Source: a virus
DNA: 51,083 bases
Virus record (IMG/VR): IMGVR_UViG_3300042988_002169
Coordinates: 1 to 51,083 of that record
Direction: 5' to 3' (one strand)
The notes under the pieces are model-generated. The model was not told the origin of the DNA. It did no database searches and saw only the letters and a program-made list of their open reading frames with translations. The translations under genes were made by a program, and so were the position numbers. Position 1 is the stretch's first letter; each line of letters opens with the position of its first letter. Of this stretch, positions 18,866-27,384 are shown one piece after another.

Positions 18866-20434
18866 ATGTACAGTGATGTCATTTTTGAAAATTACGAACT
18901 CTTTTTAAAAGAGCACAAAGATGATATTTCGACACCTATGGGTGCAATCGAAATGCTATCTTCTGATGGCGCATTTAGAGCATATGTCGCAGCTATTACT
19001 GAAGGATTAACTCCTACAGCTAAGAGTGTTGTATCTGCTGTTTGTGAGCGTGAGCGTGAAATGCTCTTAGAGGAATCTGCTAATATCGGACCCTCTGCTT
19101 CTGCTATTGGTTATGCTGTAACGTACTTTCCAATTCTTGCAGATATTTATTCTGATCCAATTATTTCAGAAATTGCTACAATTTATCCAGTAAATAAGTC
19201 AATTATTACTATTCCTCGTATTAAGATCCAGGGATCAGTAACTAACGTTGACGGTTCTGTTTCTAAATTCCGTATGCCACGGAGTAATATTTTAGAAAGA
19301 CAGAGTGCAATTACATTAGCATTGCTTCCTAATGCTTCTAACAATTTGTTTAGATTAGCAAATATAGATAATTCAGAAACAATGCGTGTAAATAAGAGAT
19401 ATCTGATTGTAACAGATATTTCTATTGCAGATAATGATACACCTGCAAATAGCCATACAGTTGCATTGTCATTACGTCCAGATGCTCGTGGTCAGATTAC
19501 TAAAGACTTTACTTTTACAGATGCAAATAATGCGGATGCAGTTGTAAGTGGTCGTATTGTTGGTAATGTTGACTTTGATCGTGGTGTAGTTCAATATGGA
19601 TGTACTTTTACATCAACTTCTCCAGCTACTTATAGTGCAGTATCAGTAAATTGCTCCACTATTTTTAGTGCGATTACTAGTGATGTTGGTCGTGTAAAAG
19701 TTAAATTAGAAGTTGATGGTTGGGACGCATCAGTTGATGTTCGTGATGACTTTGAGTTAGAATTAACTACAGAGACATTGCAGGACTACAATGATATTTG
19801 GAATTTAGATTTAGTACGTACTCTTTCCGAAGCAATTCGGTTACAGATGCTTCTTAATAAGGATTATGACTTAGCTTATTTCTTAAAGTCATATGAAGCA
19901 GAAATGGCTGCAAATGGTGCATCATTGAATCTGAATTTAGATGCTTATAAGATGGACGCTAATAAGTATCAACCAAATAATTCATTGGATGTTTTCAAAT
20001 CGATTATTCCAATGATTTCGTCAATTCGTCGTAAAGTTCGTCAGAACTATCGTGCGGATCCACAGTATATCTTGGCTGGGTTGAAGACTGCTTCTATTCT
20101 GGAATCTCTCCAGGAATATGTGGTTAGTTTCTCTGAGACTCGTCGTGGTGAAGCTGGCTTCTCTGGTGATACCAATATTGGTTTCTCAAAGATGAAGATC
20201 CTGCATTCAGATGTATTGGATGAATCTAAGGTATATATTGTTTATAAACCAACTGGTGACGATTTATCTCGTTGCGCATTAATTGATTTGGTTTATAAGC
20301 CACTGTATATGATCGAAGAGATCACTAATAGTGTCAAGCGTACTTTCGTACGTTCGCGTTCAGCTCTTGAAGTTGTTCGTCCAGAAGCATTAGGTGTTAT
20401 TACTGTTTCTGGTTACACTGATATCTTAGGTTAA
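18866..20434 (+). CDS. Major capsid protein (T4 gp23-like, 522 aa)
   Basis: Good RBS (GAGGT) before ATG. The N-terminal 70 residues are charged and helical, then SANIGPSASAIGYAVTYFPI begins the HK97-like body. LLEE|SANI (cut after residue 70) fits the [LI]xE rule of gp21-type proteases and the position of the T4 gp23 cut (residue 65). The body shows IYPVNKSIITIPRIKIQG, beta-rich insertions, and a C-terminal ...YMIEEITNSVKRTFVRSRSALEVV block typical of gp23 relatives. Arg codons are largely CGT/CGC here, whereas most genes in the window use AGA, consistent with selection for high expression. It is followed by a probable terminator. Confidence 0.9.
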   Translation: MYSDVIFENYELFLKEHKDDISTPMGAIEMLSSDGAFRAYVAAITEGLTPTAKSVVSAVCEREREMLLEESANIGPSASAIGYAVTYFPILADIYSDPIISEIATIYPVNKSIITIPRIKIQGSVTNVDGSVSKFRMPRSNILERQSAITLALLPNASNNLFRLANIDNSETMRVNKRYLIVTDISIADNDTPANSHTVALSLRPDARGQITKDFTFTDANNADAVVSGRIVGNVDFDRGVVQYGCTFTSTSPATYSAVSVNCSTIFSAITSDVGRVKVKLEVDGWDASVDVRDDFELELTTETLQDYNDIWNLDLVRTLSEAIRLQMLLNKDYDLAYFLKSYEAEMAANGASLNLNLDAYKMDANKYQPNNSLDVFKSIIPMISSIRRKVRQNYRADPQYILAGLKTASILESLQEYVVSFSETRRGEAGFSGDTNIGFSKMKILHSDVLDESKVYIVYKPTGDDLSRCALIDLVYKPLYMIEEITNSVKRTFVRSRSALEVVRPEALGVITVSGYTDILG

Positions 20435-20451
20435 TACTTAATTATTACAGA

Positions 20452-20490
20452 GGGGAAAAGAGAAGTTTTTTCTCCTTCCATTTTTATTTA
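20452..20490 (+). terminator. Probable terminator after the capsid gene
   Basis: GGGGAAAA (20452-20459) pairs with TTTTCTCC (20468-20475) with one G.U, followed by CATTTTTATTTATT. The stem is short and AT-rich at its base, so partial readthrough is likely. Confidence 0.55.
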
Positions 20491-20518
20491 TTAAATTTGG
20501 ATACCCTCTTTTATACAT

Positions 20519-21001
20519 ATGCACTCAATATTAAACGATATTAATAACTTAATAGAAGAAACCGAGCAATATTATTTAGATGAAGGAATGCTAGATAATA
20601 TTAAAAGTGCATTTAATAAAAAACTTAAAATGGATATTCCTATTAACCCTAGTCGGAGGATCTTTTTAAAGGGGGCGGGGGCGATAGCGAGTGCACCAAT
20701 TATAAAGAAAACAGATAGAGTTATAACAGGCATCAATAAAGGATTAAATACATCTATTCAAAAACATGCATTATATACTCCTGCAGTTTCTAATACTTTA
20801 GCTAAATATGTTCCTAATAATGAAAGAGTAACGAAATTTAATAAAATTGTAAAGAAAGTATCTGAAACTGGTCCAAATATATCAAGACGACAAGCATTAC
20901 CTGCTATTTTATATGGAATTAGAAGAGGTATAATTAGTAATCCAGCAACTGATTTTAAAACTGGATTGACTGTGATTAAACATGGAGCATCACTTTTTTA
21001 A
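20519..21001 (+). CDS. Unknown 160-aa protein with two twin-arginine-like motifs
   Basis: No convincing RBS before the ATG. The first 44 residues are acidic and helical, followed by SRRIFLKGAGAIASAP at residues 45-60, which is a textbook twin-arginine (S-R-R-x-F-L-K) motif plus a short hydrophobic stretch. A second ISRRQALPAILYG occurs near 119. The rest is basic (Lys/Asn/Ile). Location directly after the capsid gene suggests a head accessory protein. If the N-terminus is trimmed by the prohead protease the RR motif could become near N-terminal. Function unknown. Confidence 0.55.
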   Translation: MHSILNDINNLIEETEQYYLDEGMLDNIKSAFNKKLKMDIPINPSRRIFLKGAGAIASAPIIKKTDRVITGINKGLNTSIQKHALYTPAVSNTLAKYVPNNERVTKFNKIVKKVSETGPNISRRQALPAILYGIRRGIISNPATDFKTGLTVIKHGASLF

Positions 21002-21016
21002 TTTTTAGGAGCCATA

Positions 21017-21949
21017 ATGATTTCGAATTCTGCAGATGTTTTTTCAAAACTCGAGCGGTTAAAACAAATTCGTAAACGACAAGCATTTTGTCCAGTTGCA
21101 AAACATCGAGTTTTAGCTTCCCCACTGACTGTTGCAGATGATTTATCGTTGAAAACGATGATTTCATCTCCTGATATTTATGATCGCGAACTTTCGATTT
21201 TAATTTTTGAACATTGTGAGTTTCCAGATTTAGCAACTAGACCAGAATATACTGATTTTATCGAAGCTATGTCGCATTTTGATAAAAAAGTATTATTATG
21301 GGCTATTTTTGACGCTACTTATAAAACATTAGGTGAACAAGAAATTGTTTGTCCTAAATGTTCAGAAAAATTCAAGGATACTATTTTAGCTAAAGAATTA
21401 GTTGTTGAGGATACAATTAAAAATCTTTGGAAAAAACCAGTTCCATTTCAAAAAGATTATGTCGAATATACTTATAATATTGGTGATGAAGAAATAGGAA
21501 TTGATAAATTTGTTTTCCATTTATCTATCCCTACTATTAAAAAACATTTAGATATTTTAAGGATGATTGATGCTGCCACTGTAAAGGACAATATGAATAA
21601 TTTTGGCACATTAATGTCTAAAACAGAAGAACTTTCATTGATCACCACGTCAATTTCTGTTTATTTTTATGCTGATAAAGTTAATGAACAGGAAATAGAA
21701 AAAGATGAAGCTGTGTCAATGGAAATAGCAGAATTGAAAACTGCTAGAGAAGTTCATAAATTAATCGGAACTTATATTCCACTTGATAATGTGAGGGATA
21801 TTGTAGAAGTATTCAATAATGAATATGGATCATTAGATCCTGATTTTAAAAAAATAATGGTATGTCCTTCATGCGATCACAATTTTGAATTTAAGGTGGA
21901 TATGGAGGTCGCCTTATTTAAATCATTTCTTGGGGTCGGAAGTACTTGA
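21017..21949 (+). CDS. T4 gp26-like baseplate hub/assembly protein with zinc-ribbon pairs (310 aa)
   Basis: AGGAG RBS before ATG. Two Cys pairs, CPKCSEKF near residue 113 and CPSCDHNFEF near residue 286, could bind one Zn between them. The N-terminal half has the helical pattern of T4-type gp26 proteins (ADDLSLKTMISSPDIYDREL, LLWAIFDATYKTL). It is followed by an overlapping ORF and then gp25, matching the 26/25 neighbourhood in T4. Probably needed for baseplate hub or tail assembly rather than being a major virion component. The family call is by eye. Confidence 0.6.
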   Translation: MISNSADVFSKLERLKQIRKRQAFCPVAKHRVLASPLTVADDLSLKTMISSPDIYDRELSILIFEHCEFPDLATRPEYTDFIEAMSHFDKKVLLWAIFDATYKTLGEQEIVCPKCSEKFKDTILAKELVVEDTIKNLWKKPVPFQKDYVEYTYNIGDEEIGIDKFVFHLSIPTIKKHLDILRMIDAATVKDNMNNFGTLMSKTEELSLITTSISVYFYADKVNEQEIEKDEAVSMEIAELKTAREVHKLIGTYIPLDNVRDIVEVFNNEYGSLDPDFKKIMVCPSCDHNFEFKVDMEVALFKSFLGVGST

Positions 21950-22169
21950 TGATTATGCATCAGGTGATAGAGCATATTCTAATTTTGTAGAAAACGTATT
22001 ATATTATCAAAGAATATTTGAATATTCTGCAGATATACAATCAATATTAGAAATGCCATATTGTCTTTTTCAAGATTTAATATTACATCAAATAAAATTA
22101 AAAAAGAAAGAAAATCAAGAATTAGAACGGCAAAGAAAAGCTATGGCTAGACCACAAAAGAAAAAATGA
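21885..22169 (+). CDS. Overlapping ORF after gp26-like gene; possible +1 frameshift extension
   Basis: This frame has no ATG start. Candidates are TTG 21885 or TTG 21930, neither with good RBS spacing, and it overlaps the gp26-like gene by up to 65 nt. Conserved-looking sequence begins around DDYASGDRAY, exactly where a +1 shift at the upstream ACT-TGA stop would enter the frame. The product ends in a helical, very basic tail (KLKKKENQELERQRKAMARPQKKK region). This layout is like tail assembly chaperone pairs, where the second ORF is made as a frameshift fusion. It ends ATGA-coupled to gp25. Confidence 0.55.
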   Translation: MNLRWIWRSPYLNHFLGSEVLDDYASGDRAYSNFVENVLYYQRIFEYSADIQSILEMPYCLFQDLILHQIKLKKKENQELERQRKAMARPQKKK

Positions 22170-22696
22170 TAATAAAATTATCTAATTTAGATTCTGAAAT
22201 ATATAAACAAATACCATTATCTATTAGATTAAATAAAGATGAGGTAATTTTAGAAGATTTACCTTTAGAAGTTCAATATATAATTCATAAAGATATTTTC
22301 GAATCTGAACAAAATATTTACACTCCTTCTAATATTTTTGATGCTAAATGTGAGATAAGTCCTTATAATGATTTTACAGTATTAGAAACAAAAAGATCAA
22401 CTATTATAGAATATATTAAAAATTATTTATCTGTAGAAAGAGGAACTTATCCATTTGATCCAGAATTTGGAAATACATTAAAAACACATTTGCAGACAAA
22501 AGATACGTATCTTCGAAAAAAATTAGTTGGTGCAGAATTATATAACATGACTGAAGTTATAAATAATTCTTTCAGATCAGATATTACAATTGAAAAGTCA
22601 ACAGTTGTAACATATAATACTAATGTGAATGTTGAATATGGGTTAGAGTTAAGAATAAAAATTGAAAATGAGATTACAATTTTCAATTTAACTTAA
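22166..22696 (+). CDS. Baseplate wedge protein, gp25-like (176 aa)
   Basis: The C-terminal 110 residues match the gp25/lysozyme-like wedge family: IIEYIKNYLSVERGTYPFDPEFG, then HLQTKDTYLRKKLVGAELYN, and the closing strands VNVEYGLELRIKIENEITIF. gp25 is the conserved wedge core that links the tail hub to the sheath in contractile tails. The N-terminal 60 residues (LSNLDSEIYKQIPLSIR...) are an extra segment. ATG overlaps the previous stop. Ends at a strong bidirectional terminator. Confidence 0.78.
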   Translation: MIIKLSNLDSEIYKQIPLSIRLNKDEVILEDLPLEVQYIIHKDIFESEQNIYTPSNIFDAKCEISPYNDFTVLETKRSTIIEYIKNYLSVERGTYPFDPEFGNTLKTHLQTKDTYLRKKLVGAELYNMTEVINNSFRSDITIEKSTVVTYNTNVNVEYGLELRIKIENEITIFNLT

Positions 22697-22730
22697 AGAT
22701 GCCCAGACATTTTTATATCTGGGCATCTTT
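22695..22730. terminator. Bidirectional terminator between convergent genes
   Basis: A 13-bp perfect stem, AAAGATGCCCAGA with TCTGGGCATCTTT, has A/T runs on both sides. It serves gp25 on the plus strand and the 22746-23546 gene on the minus strand. Confidence 0.93.
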
Positions 22731-22745
22731 ATTAGTTCAGTATTT

Positions 22746-23546
22746 TTAGCAAATACTGAAAGGGGCAGCTATTTTATATTGGTTACTGCCATGATTGTTG
22801 AAAATATAGAAAACATCTCCACTTTTGAAATCAATATTTTCTAGCATCGGACCTATTTTATCACTAACGAGATAAAGATCCATTTTAGTCATTATTGACG
22901 ATACATTTAATTCTGGCCAGAATTTGATAATTCTGGAAATAGCACCAAGATCTATTTTATTACATAGATCTGCTAAAATACTGAATTTTTCTGAACAAAC
23001 ACTATCTTTTTTGTTCTCTACATAAATATAGAGAAGTTTAAATTTTTTGTTGATTATACTAAACAAAAATCCTTTTTTAAAGTTTAGATATAATCTCTCC
23101 TCATATGAAATTACTGTCGGTTTAATACCATCGATTTGTAAAGTTTCATATTTAACAGGATTTCTTTGAAATTGATAAAAGCTATTATTTGGATTATCTT
23201 CTATTTCATATTGAACGATATTATGTAAATTATCAATAATGGATGGATTTATATCCATTATGTTAAATTTTTCAGAAATTAAATCTACCAAGATCTGATT
23301 AGGAACACTTGAAAACCTAATTAAATCTGGTATTACTTGCTGAATTCCATTTACATACCCCATAATCTTATCGTTATTACGTAAAATAATGGTTGGACCT
23401 AATTTTCCATCCGTAATATTAATGTCACATGTTATTTTATTATTATTTATTATAACGAAATTTGATGTGACCACTTGATTTTCATTGTCTTCATTCTTAT
23501 TATATATAACCCTATTTATAGCTTTTTCAATAGTGGTAGTAGACAT
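22746..23546 (-). CDS. Unknown 266-aa protein, isolated minus-strand gene
   Basis: The only minus-strand gene within the plus-strand virion block. It has its own upstream promoter motif (23618-23634) and a shared terminator downstream, so it is an independent transcription unit. Sequence is Asn/Ile-rich with alternating strands; no catalytic motif or membrane segment recognised. Segments such as KLGPTIILRNNDKIMGYVNG and NVSSIMTKMDLYLVSDKIGP suggest an alpha/beta fold. The early-type promoter suggests a non-structural role, perhaps a moron-like insertion. Confidence 0.7.
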   Translation of the reverse strand: MSTTTIEKAINRVIYNKNEDNENQVVTSNFVIINNNKITCDINITDGKLGPTIILRNNDKIMGYVNGIQQVIPDLIRFSSVPNQILVDLISEKFNIMDINPSIIDNLHNIVQYEIEDNPNNSFYQFQRNPVKYETLQIDGIKPTVISYEERLYLNFKKGFLFSIINKKFKLLYIYVENKKDSVCSEKFSILADLCNKIDLGAISRIIKFWPELNVSSIMTKMDLYLVSDKIGPMLENIDFKSGDVFYIFNNHGSNQYKIAAPFSIC

Positions 23547-23558
23547 TTAAGTAAGACT

Positions 23559-23575
23559 CCAGAAATATATAAATA
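23559..23575 (+). promoter_or_regulatory. Candidate late promoter (CCAGAAATATATAAATA)
   Basis: Nearly identical to the block at 12153-12169 and contains the T4 late core TATAAATA (23568-23575), about 60 nt before the next plus-strand virion gene (ATG 23637). Confidence 0.5.
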
Positions 23576-23617
23576 ATATTTAAATAATATAATAACGATC
23601 CTAATTTGAATCGTATT

Positions 23618-23634
23618 CTATATATATCTATATC
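23618..23634 (-). promoter_or_regulatory. Phage promoter motif for the 22746-23546 gene
   Basis: On the minus strand reads GATATAGATATATATAG, a member of the 13-copy TATAGATAT motif family. It lies about 70 nt upstream of the minus-strand ATG and overlaps the region just before the plus-strand gene at 23637. Confidence 0.65.
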
Positions 23635-23636
23635 AA

Positions 23637-24593
23637 ATGTTAGAAAATATTTTACAAGAACAAATTTTAACTCATGATTATTATAATGAATATTTAAATA
23701 CCATTAAAAGATATGAAAATATTACTAGAACTGCGGTTTTTATTCGATATTTAAATATAAATAAAAACATATCTATTTTTAATGACGATACATTAGGCAC
23801 AGATACTAAATTTGAAAGTGGTATATATTTTGATAGTTATGATTATACTCCAGTTATACAATTTGATCAGAATGTAAATTCTCCTGCTGAGAGAAATGAT
23901 TTATCTGGATTTAAGTATGATGGATTAACATCTATTACTATATATACTATAGTTGAACCAAATATTGGTGATTTAGTATTATTTCCATATCCACCATATC
24001 AAGCAGAAACTATTTTTAGAATCAATAATATTTCTACTTCTTTAGAAGTTCGCAATAATAGTATATATACTTATAAATTAGGACTTGAATATGCGCCGTT
24101 AAAAACTATTGGTAATATAAAAATTGCTAATAAATATGCGTATTTAATATCTAAAGAAAAAAATGTATTGGTAGATGAATATATTCAAATAGTAAATAAA
24201 GTAAAAAATATAACGGAATATTTAAAAAATCTTCAGGCTTTTTTTAATGATAAATATGAATTATATTATTATATAATTGGAAACTATATAATAGCACCAA
24301 TTAACATTAATGAAAAAATATATAACTATTTATGTCATGAAATAAATCTTGATAGATATTATGATAGATTTAAAAAACCATTTGGTATATTTAATAAAAC
24401 TTCTATATCCTCTTTAGGTATTGATATTACAACTGGAAATTTCATAAAAGTCGCCGATTCAGGTTTACCATATATAGATTCAAATGGTAAATTAGTATTA
24501 TTTTATGATTCTCAAAATTACGATATTCTTAATTATTCAAATAGTGTAACTCCTTTGGAAATTTCTTTATTACAATTTGAATCTTTAATATAA
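23637..24593 (+). CDS. Putative neck/connector-type virion protein (318 aa)
   Basis: No strong RBS; the ATG follows the divergent promoter region. Residues about 108-150 contain PNIGDLVLFPYPPYQAETIF-like strands ending in LEYAPL, resembling the EGDLIYFPMDNSLFEI strand segment of T4 gp14 (neck). The rest is Tyr/Asn/Ile-rich and unfamiliar. It starts a plus-strand operon running to the tail tube. A connector role is a guess from one short similarity and context. Confidence 0.4.
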   Translation: MLENILQEQILTHDYYNEYLNTIKRYENITRTAVFIRYLNINKNISIFNDDTLGTDTKFESGIYFDSYDYTPVIQFDQNVNSPAERNDLSGFKYDGLTSITIYTIVEPNIGDLVLFPYPPYQAETIFRINNISTSLEVRNNSIYTYKLGLEYAPLKTIGNIKIANKYAYLISKEKNVLVDEYIQIVNKVKNITEYLKNLQAFFNDKYELYYYIIGNYIIAPININEKIYNYLCHEINLDRYYDRFKKPFGIFNKTSISSLGIDITTGNFIKVADSGLPYIDSNGKLVLFYDSQNYDILNYSNSVTPLEISLLQFESLI

Positions 24594-24605
24594 AGGTATA
24601 TTTTT

Positions 24606-26585
24606 ATGAAATTAGACGAATTAAAGGAGTATTTTGAAACTTACATAGTTAGATATGGTCCATATGAAAATAATTTACTGTATTCTAAATTAATTTCATT
24701 TTTATTAGATTATTATCTAACACATTCATACGAACAAATACCTTCGATATTTAAAAAATTATATGAAGATCAGGAAATTCCAACTGAACTATATGATATT
24801 TTATTAACTTCAAATGGATTTCCAAAAGATTTAATTAATAAATTATCATTCATGGATAAGTATATTTTATTATATTCCTTTATGGATTATAATAGATATA
24901 AAGGATCTATTGAATCAATGAAAAAAGTTTGTAATTCTTTTTCTGATAATTTTAATTTATATGAATTATTTATTGATTATAAAGAAGATATTGGGTGGGT
25001 TTTTATACCATATCCAATATATATAAATGATCAGATTTTAGCCTATACAATTGATGATTATTTTCCATTTGATAATGTAGTCAGGTCTGCAAAGCATTTT
25101 TTTATTTCTACAGAATATTTAGATGAATTAAAAGAACAAGGGGATATTATTTTCCCTATTAAAAGTAATTTATTAATAACCGATTATAAAAATATAAATG
25201 AATATAATGAACTAAATAAATTAATTTTTGCAGTAATATTTAATCATTTTAAATATTACAAATTAATAATATATTTTGATCAGGGTGCATATCAAACTAC
25301 ATTTGAAAATTTATATAAAATATGGTACTACATATTTCTTAAAGTAAAACCAATTGAATTTGAATTTATATCAAATGAAATGGGTGTATTACCAGTTTTA
25401 TATGATATGACTCAAGAATTATTTTATTATCCTAATGCAGATTACACAAATAAAAAATCTCTAACTATTGATGATATTCCAGAATTATTAGAACAATATA
25501 ATTCTATAGATAGTAGAGAATCTTTATCAATGTATTATAAAACATATTTTCATGGGTTAAGAAAATATGTTCCAGATAATGCTATTCCGATCGATTTATT
25601 ACTTGAAAAATACGAAAATATATTACCGGAAGATCTTTTAGGATATTTAAATACAAAATTAGACCCTTCATTAAGTAAAGATGATTTATTATATAATGCA
25701 AATAATTTATTAAATTCTTTAAAATCATCTTTAATTACATGGAGTTATTCATTTCAAGATATATCAATATCTAAATATAATAAGTTTTTAGTAAGTTTTG
25801 TCAATCAATTACCATTTATAAGAATAAATTTTAATAATACTGCATCATATCATTTATTAAATTTTTTAAAGCCATATCATGCAGAATTAGTTATTTTGGA
25901 AGATTTTTTATTATCTGTTAAAAGTAAATTAGATTCAATTTTAATAGATCATAAACGTATTTCATTTTCTGTAGATGATAGAGAAGTAACTACATCTTAT
26001 ATTTCTCAATATTATCAACATAATACAATTAAAGAAGAAAATGATAGTTTTCCAATAATTAATTCAAGTATAAATATCATAGATATTCCAATAAAAGAAC
26101 TAAATGTAGCCGGGATTGACAAATATAATTTTATAGTAAAATCATTTTATCATTCATTGATAAATTTATCTAATCTTTATTCATTTGGGATGGATTTAGT
26201 TAATAATAGTCCAGTAGTATTACTTGATAATTTATTATTAGTCTCTGCTATTACAGAACGAGAATTAGAATTAATATTTGGCATAACTAGTAATTATTAT
26301 CAAAAGCTCTTTTCGAATTTATTATGTTATATTTCCGAATATAATAATTTTAATAATATTTATTCTACTACTGTACCGGTCTCTTTAATAGATATAAATG
26401 AAAATATTAGTATTGAAAGCAAATATTATATGTATTCTACATATATTGATGATTTAAAAAATCTTATTTTGAAAAATATAAATACTGATGGATTGAATAT
26501 TTCATTTACTAATAATCATACATTTCTAAATGAAAAAAAATTTGATAGTTTATTTATGCGACATAAGTTTAGAATATATTATTAA
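24606..26585 (+). CDS. Unknown 659-aa virion-region protein
   Basis: AAAGGT RBS before ATG. The sequence is Tyr/Leu/Asp-rich and mostly helical, with a segment around residues 92-125 (YNRYKGSIESMKKVCNSF) that resembles helical repeats in phage baseplate-type proteins. No signal peptide, Cys cluster or enzymatic motif. It lies in an uninterrupted operon with the sheath and tube genes, so it is probably a tail or baseplate component. Not recognised. Confidence 0.6.
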   Translation: MKLDELKEYFETYIVRYGPYENNLLYSKLISFLLDYYLTHSYEQIPSIFKKLYEDQEIPTELYDILLTSNGFPKDLINKLSFMDKYILLYSFMDYNRYKGSIESMKKVCNSFSDNFNLYELFIDYKEDIGWVFIPYPIYINDQILAYTIDDYFPFDNVVRSAKHFFISTEYLDELKEQGDIIFPIKSNLLITDYKNINEYNELNKLIFAVIFNHFKYYKLIIYFDQGAYQTTFENLYKIWYYIFLKVKPIEFEFISNEMGVLPVLYDMTQELFYYPNADYTNKKSLTIDDIPELLEQYNSIDSRESLSMYYKTYFHGLRKYVPDNAIPIDLLLEKYENILPEDLLGYLNTKLDPSLSKDDLLYNANNLLNSLKSSLITWSYSFQDISISKYNKFLVSFVNQLPFIRINFNNTASYHLLNFLKPYHAELVILEDFLLSVKSKLDSILIDHKRISFSVDDREVTTSYISQYYQHNTIKEENDSFPIINSSINIIDIPIKELNVAGIDKYNFIVKSFYHSLINLSNLYSFGMDLVNNSPVVLLDNLLLVSAITERELELIFGITSNYYQKLFSNLLCYISEYNNFNNIYSTTVPVSLIDINENISIESKYYMYSTYIDDLKNLILKNINTDGLNISFTNNHTFLNEKKFDSLFMRHKFRIYY

Positions 26586-26605
26586 TTCACATATGAAGGG
26601 AAAAA

Positions 26606-27367
26606 ATGACCCAAATTCTAACAGTCAATGACCGATTTAATATCAAAGATGTTTTAAAACAACATCAAGATCATATATATAAACAAAAAAGAAAATCTCC
26701 ATTTATTGGGATGGTTAGAATTTATGAAGATGGTGTTTTAAATACTGACCAAAGCGAAGATGGTTGGCTATTTAATATGACCATAGCTGCTGGTCGAGAA
26801 TTCGCTAATCAAGCTATTTTTAAATCATTTTCAGATGTTCTTCCAAGCTCATCACTTGGTGACATATCAGAATATAAAGTAAATGCCTTTTCTGTTGGAT
26901 CAAATGGCAGTACGGTCGATGTTAATGACAATATAACATTATTAGGTCCAAATGTCTGCGATTTAGAATCAACCCGACCTATTGAGTTAAATACTGCATG
27001 TTATAAAAATAGATCTGGCGTTTCTAATATTATTAAATTAATTAAAAGTTCATATTTTGGGGATGTTGGTAATTTAGGAACGATTACTCACGAATATAGT
27101 TCTGATATAGAATTTACAGATTGTGCAAGCACATATTATACAATAACCAAATGTGTCTGTAAAGTAGAATCTGGTGAACCTCTTAATTTATCACCAGGAG
27201 ATGTAGTCAAAATAGATGAAGCTTTTTTATATGCTACTCATCCTGAAATGGACCATACAACTGACTCTACTATTTATAAACCAGTTCCTTTTGCACATAT
27301 TTGTTTTGCCCCCAAATTTGTCGAAAAAGAATCAGTTTTTATTATTGAATGGTTTATAATTTTTTAA
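26606..27367 (+). CDS. Unknown virion-region protein upstream of sheath (253 aa)
   Basis: Clear RBS (AAGGG) before ATG. The N-terminus has a basic stretch (HIYKQKRKSPFIGMVRIYEDG), followed by beta-rich sequence with several cysteines (CDLEST, CYKNRS, DCAS, CKCVC-like). The end FIIEWFIIF is a beta strand rather than a membrane span. The gene directly before tail sheath suggests a tail terminator, tail completion or baseplate component, but no family is recognised. Confidence 0.6.
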   Translation: MTQILTVNDRFNIKDVLKQHQDHIYKQKRKSPFIGMVRIYEDGVLNTDQSEDGWLFNMTIAAGREFANQAIFKSFSDVLPSSSLGDISEYKVNAFSVGSNGSTVDVNDNITLLGPNVCDLESTRPIELNTACYKNRSGVSNIIKLIKSSYFGDVGNLGTITHEYSSDIEFTDCASTYYTITKCVCKVESGEPLNLSPGDVVKIDEAFLYATHPEMDHTTDSTIYKPVPFAHICFAPKFVEKESVFIIEWFIIF

Positions 27368-27384
27368 ATTTTTGAGGTTAAAAT

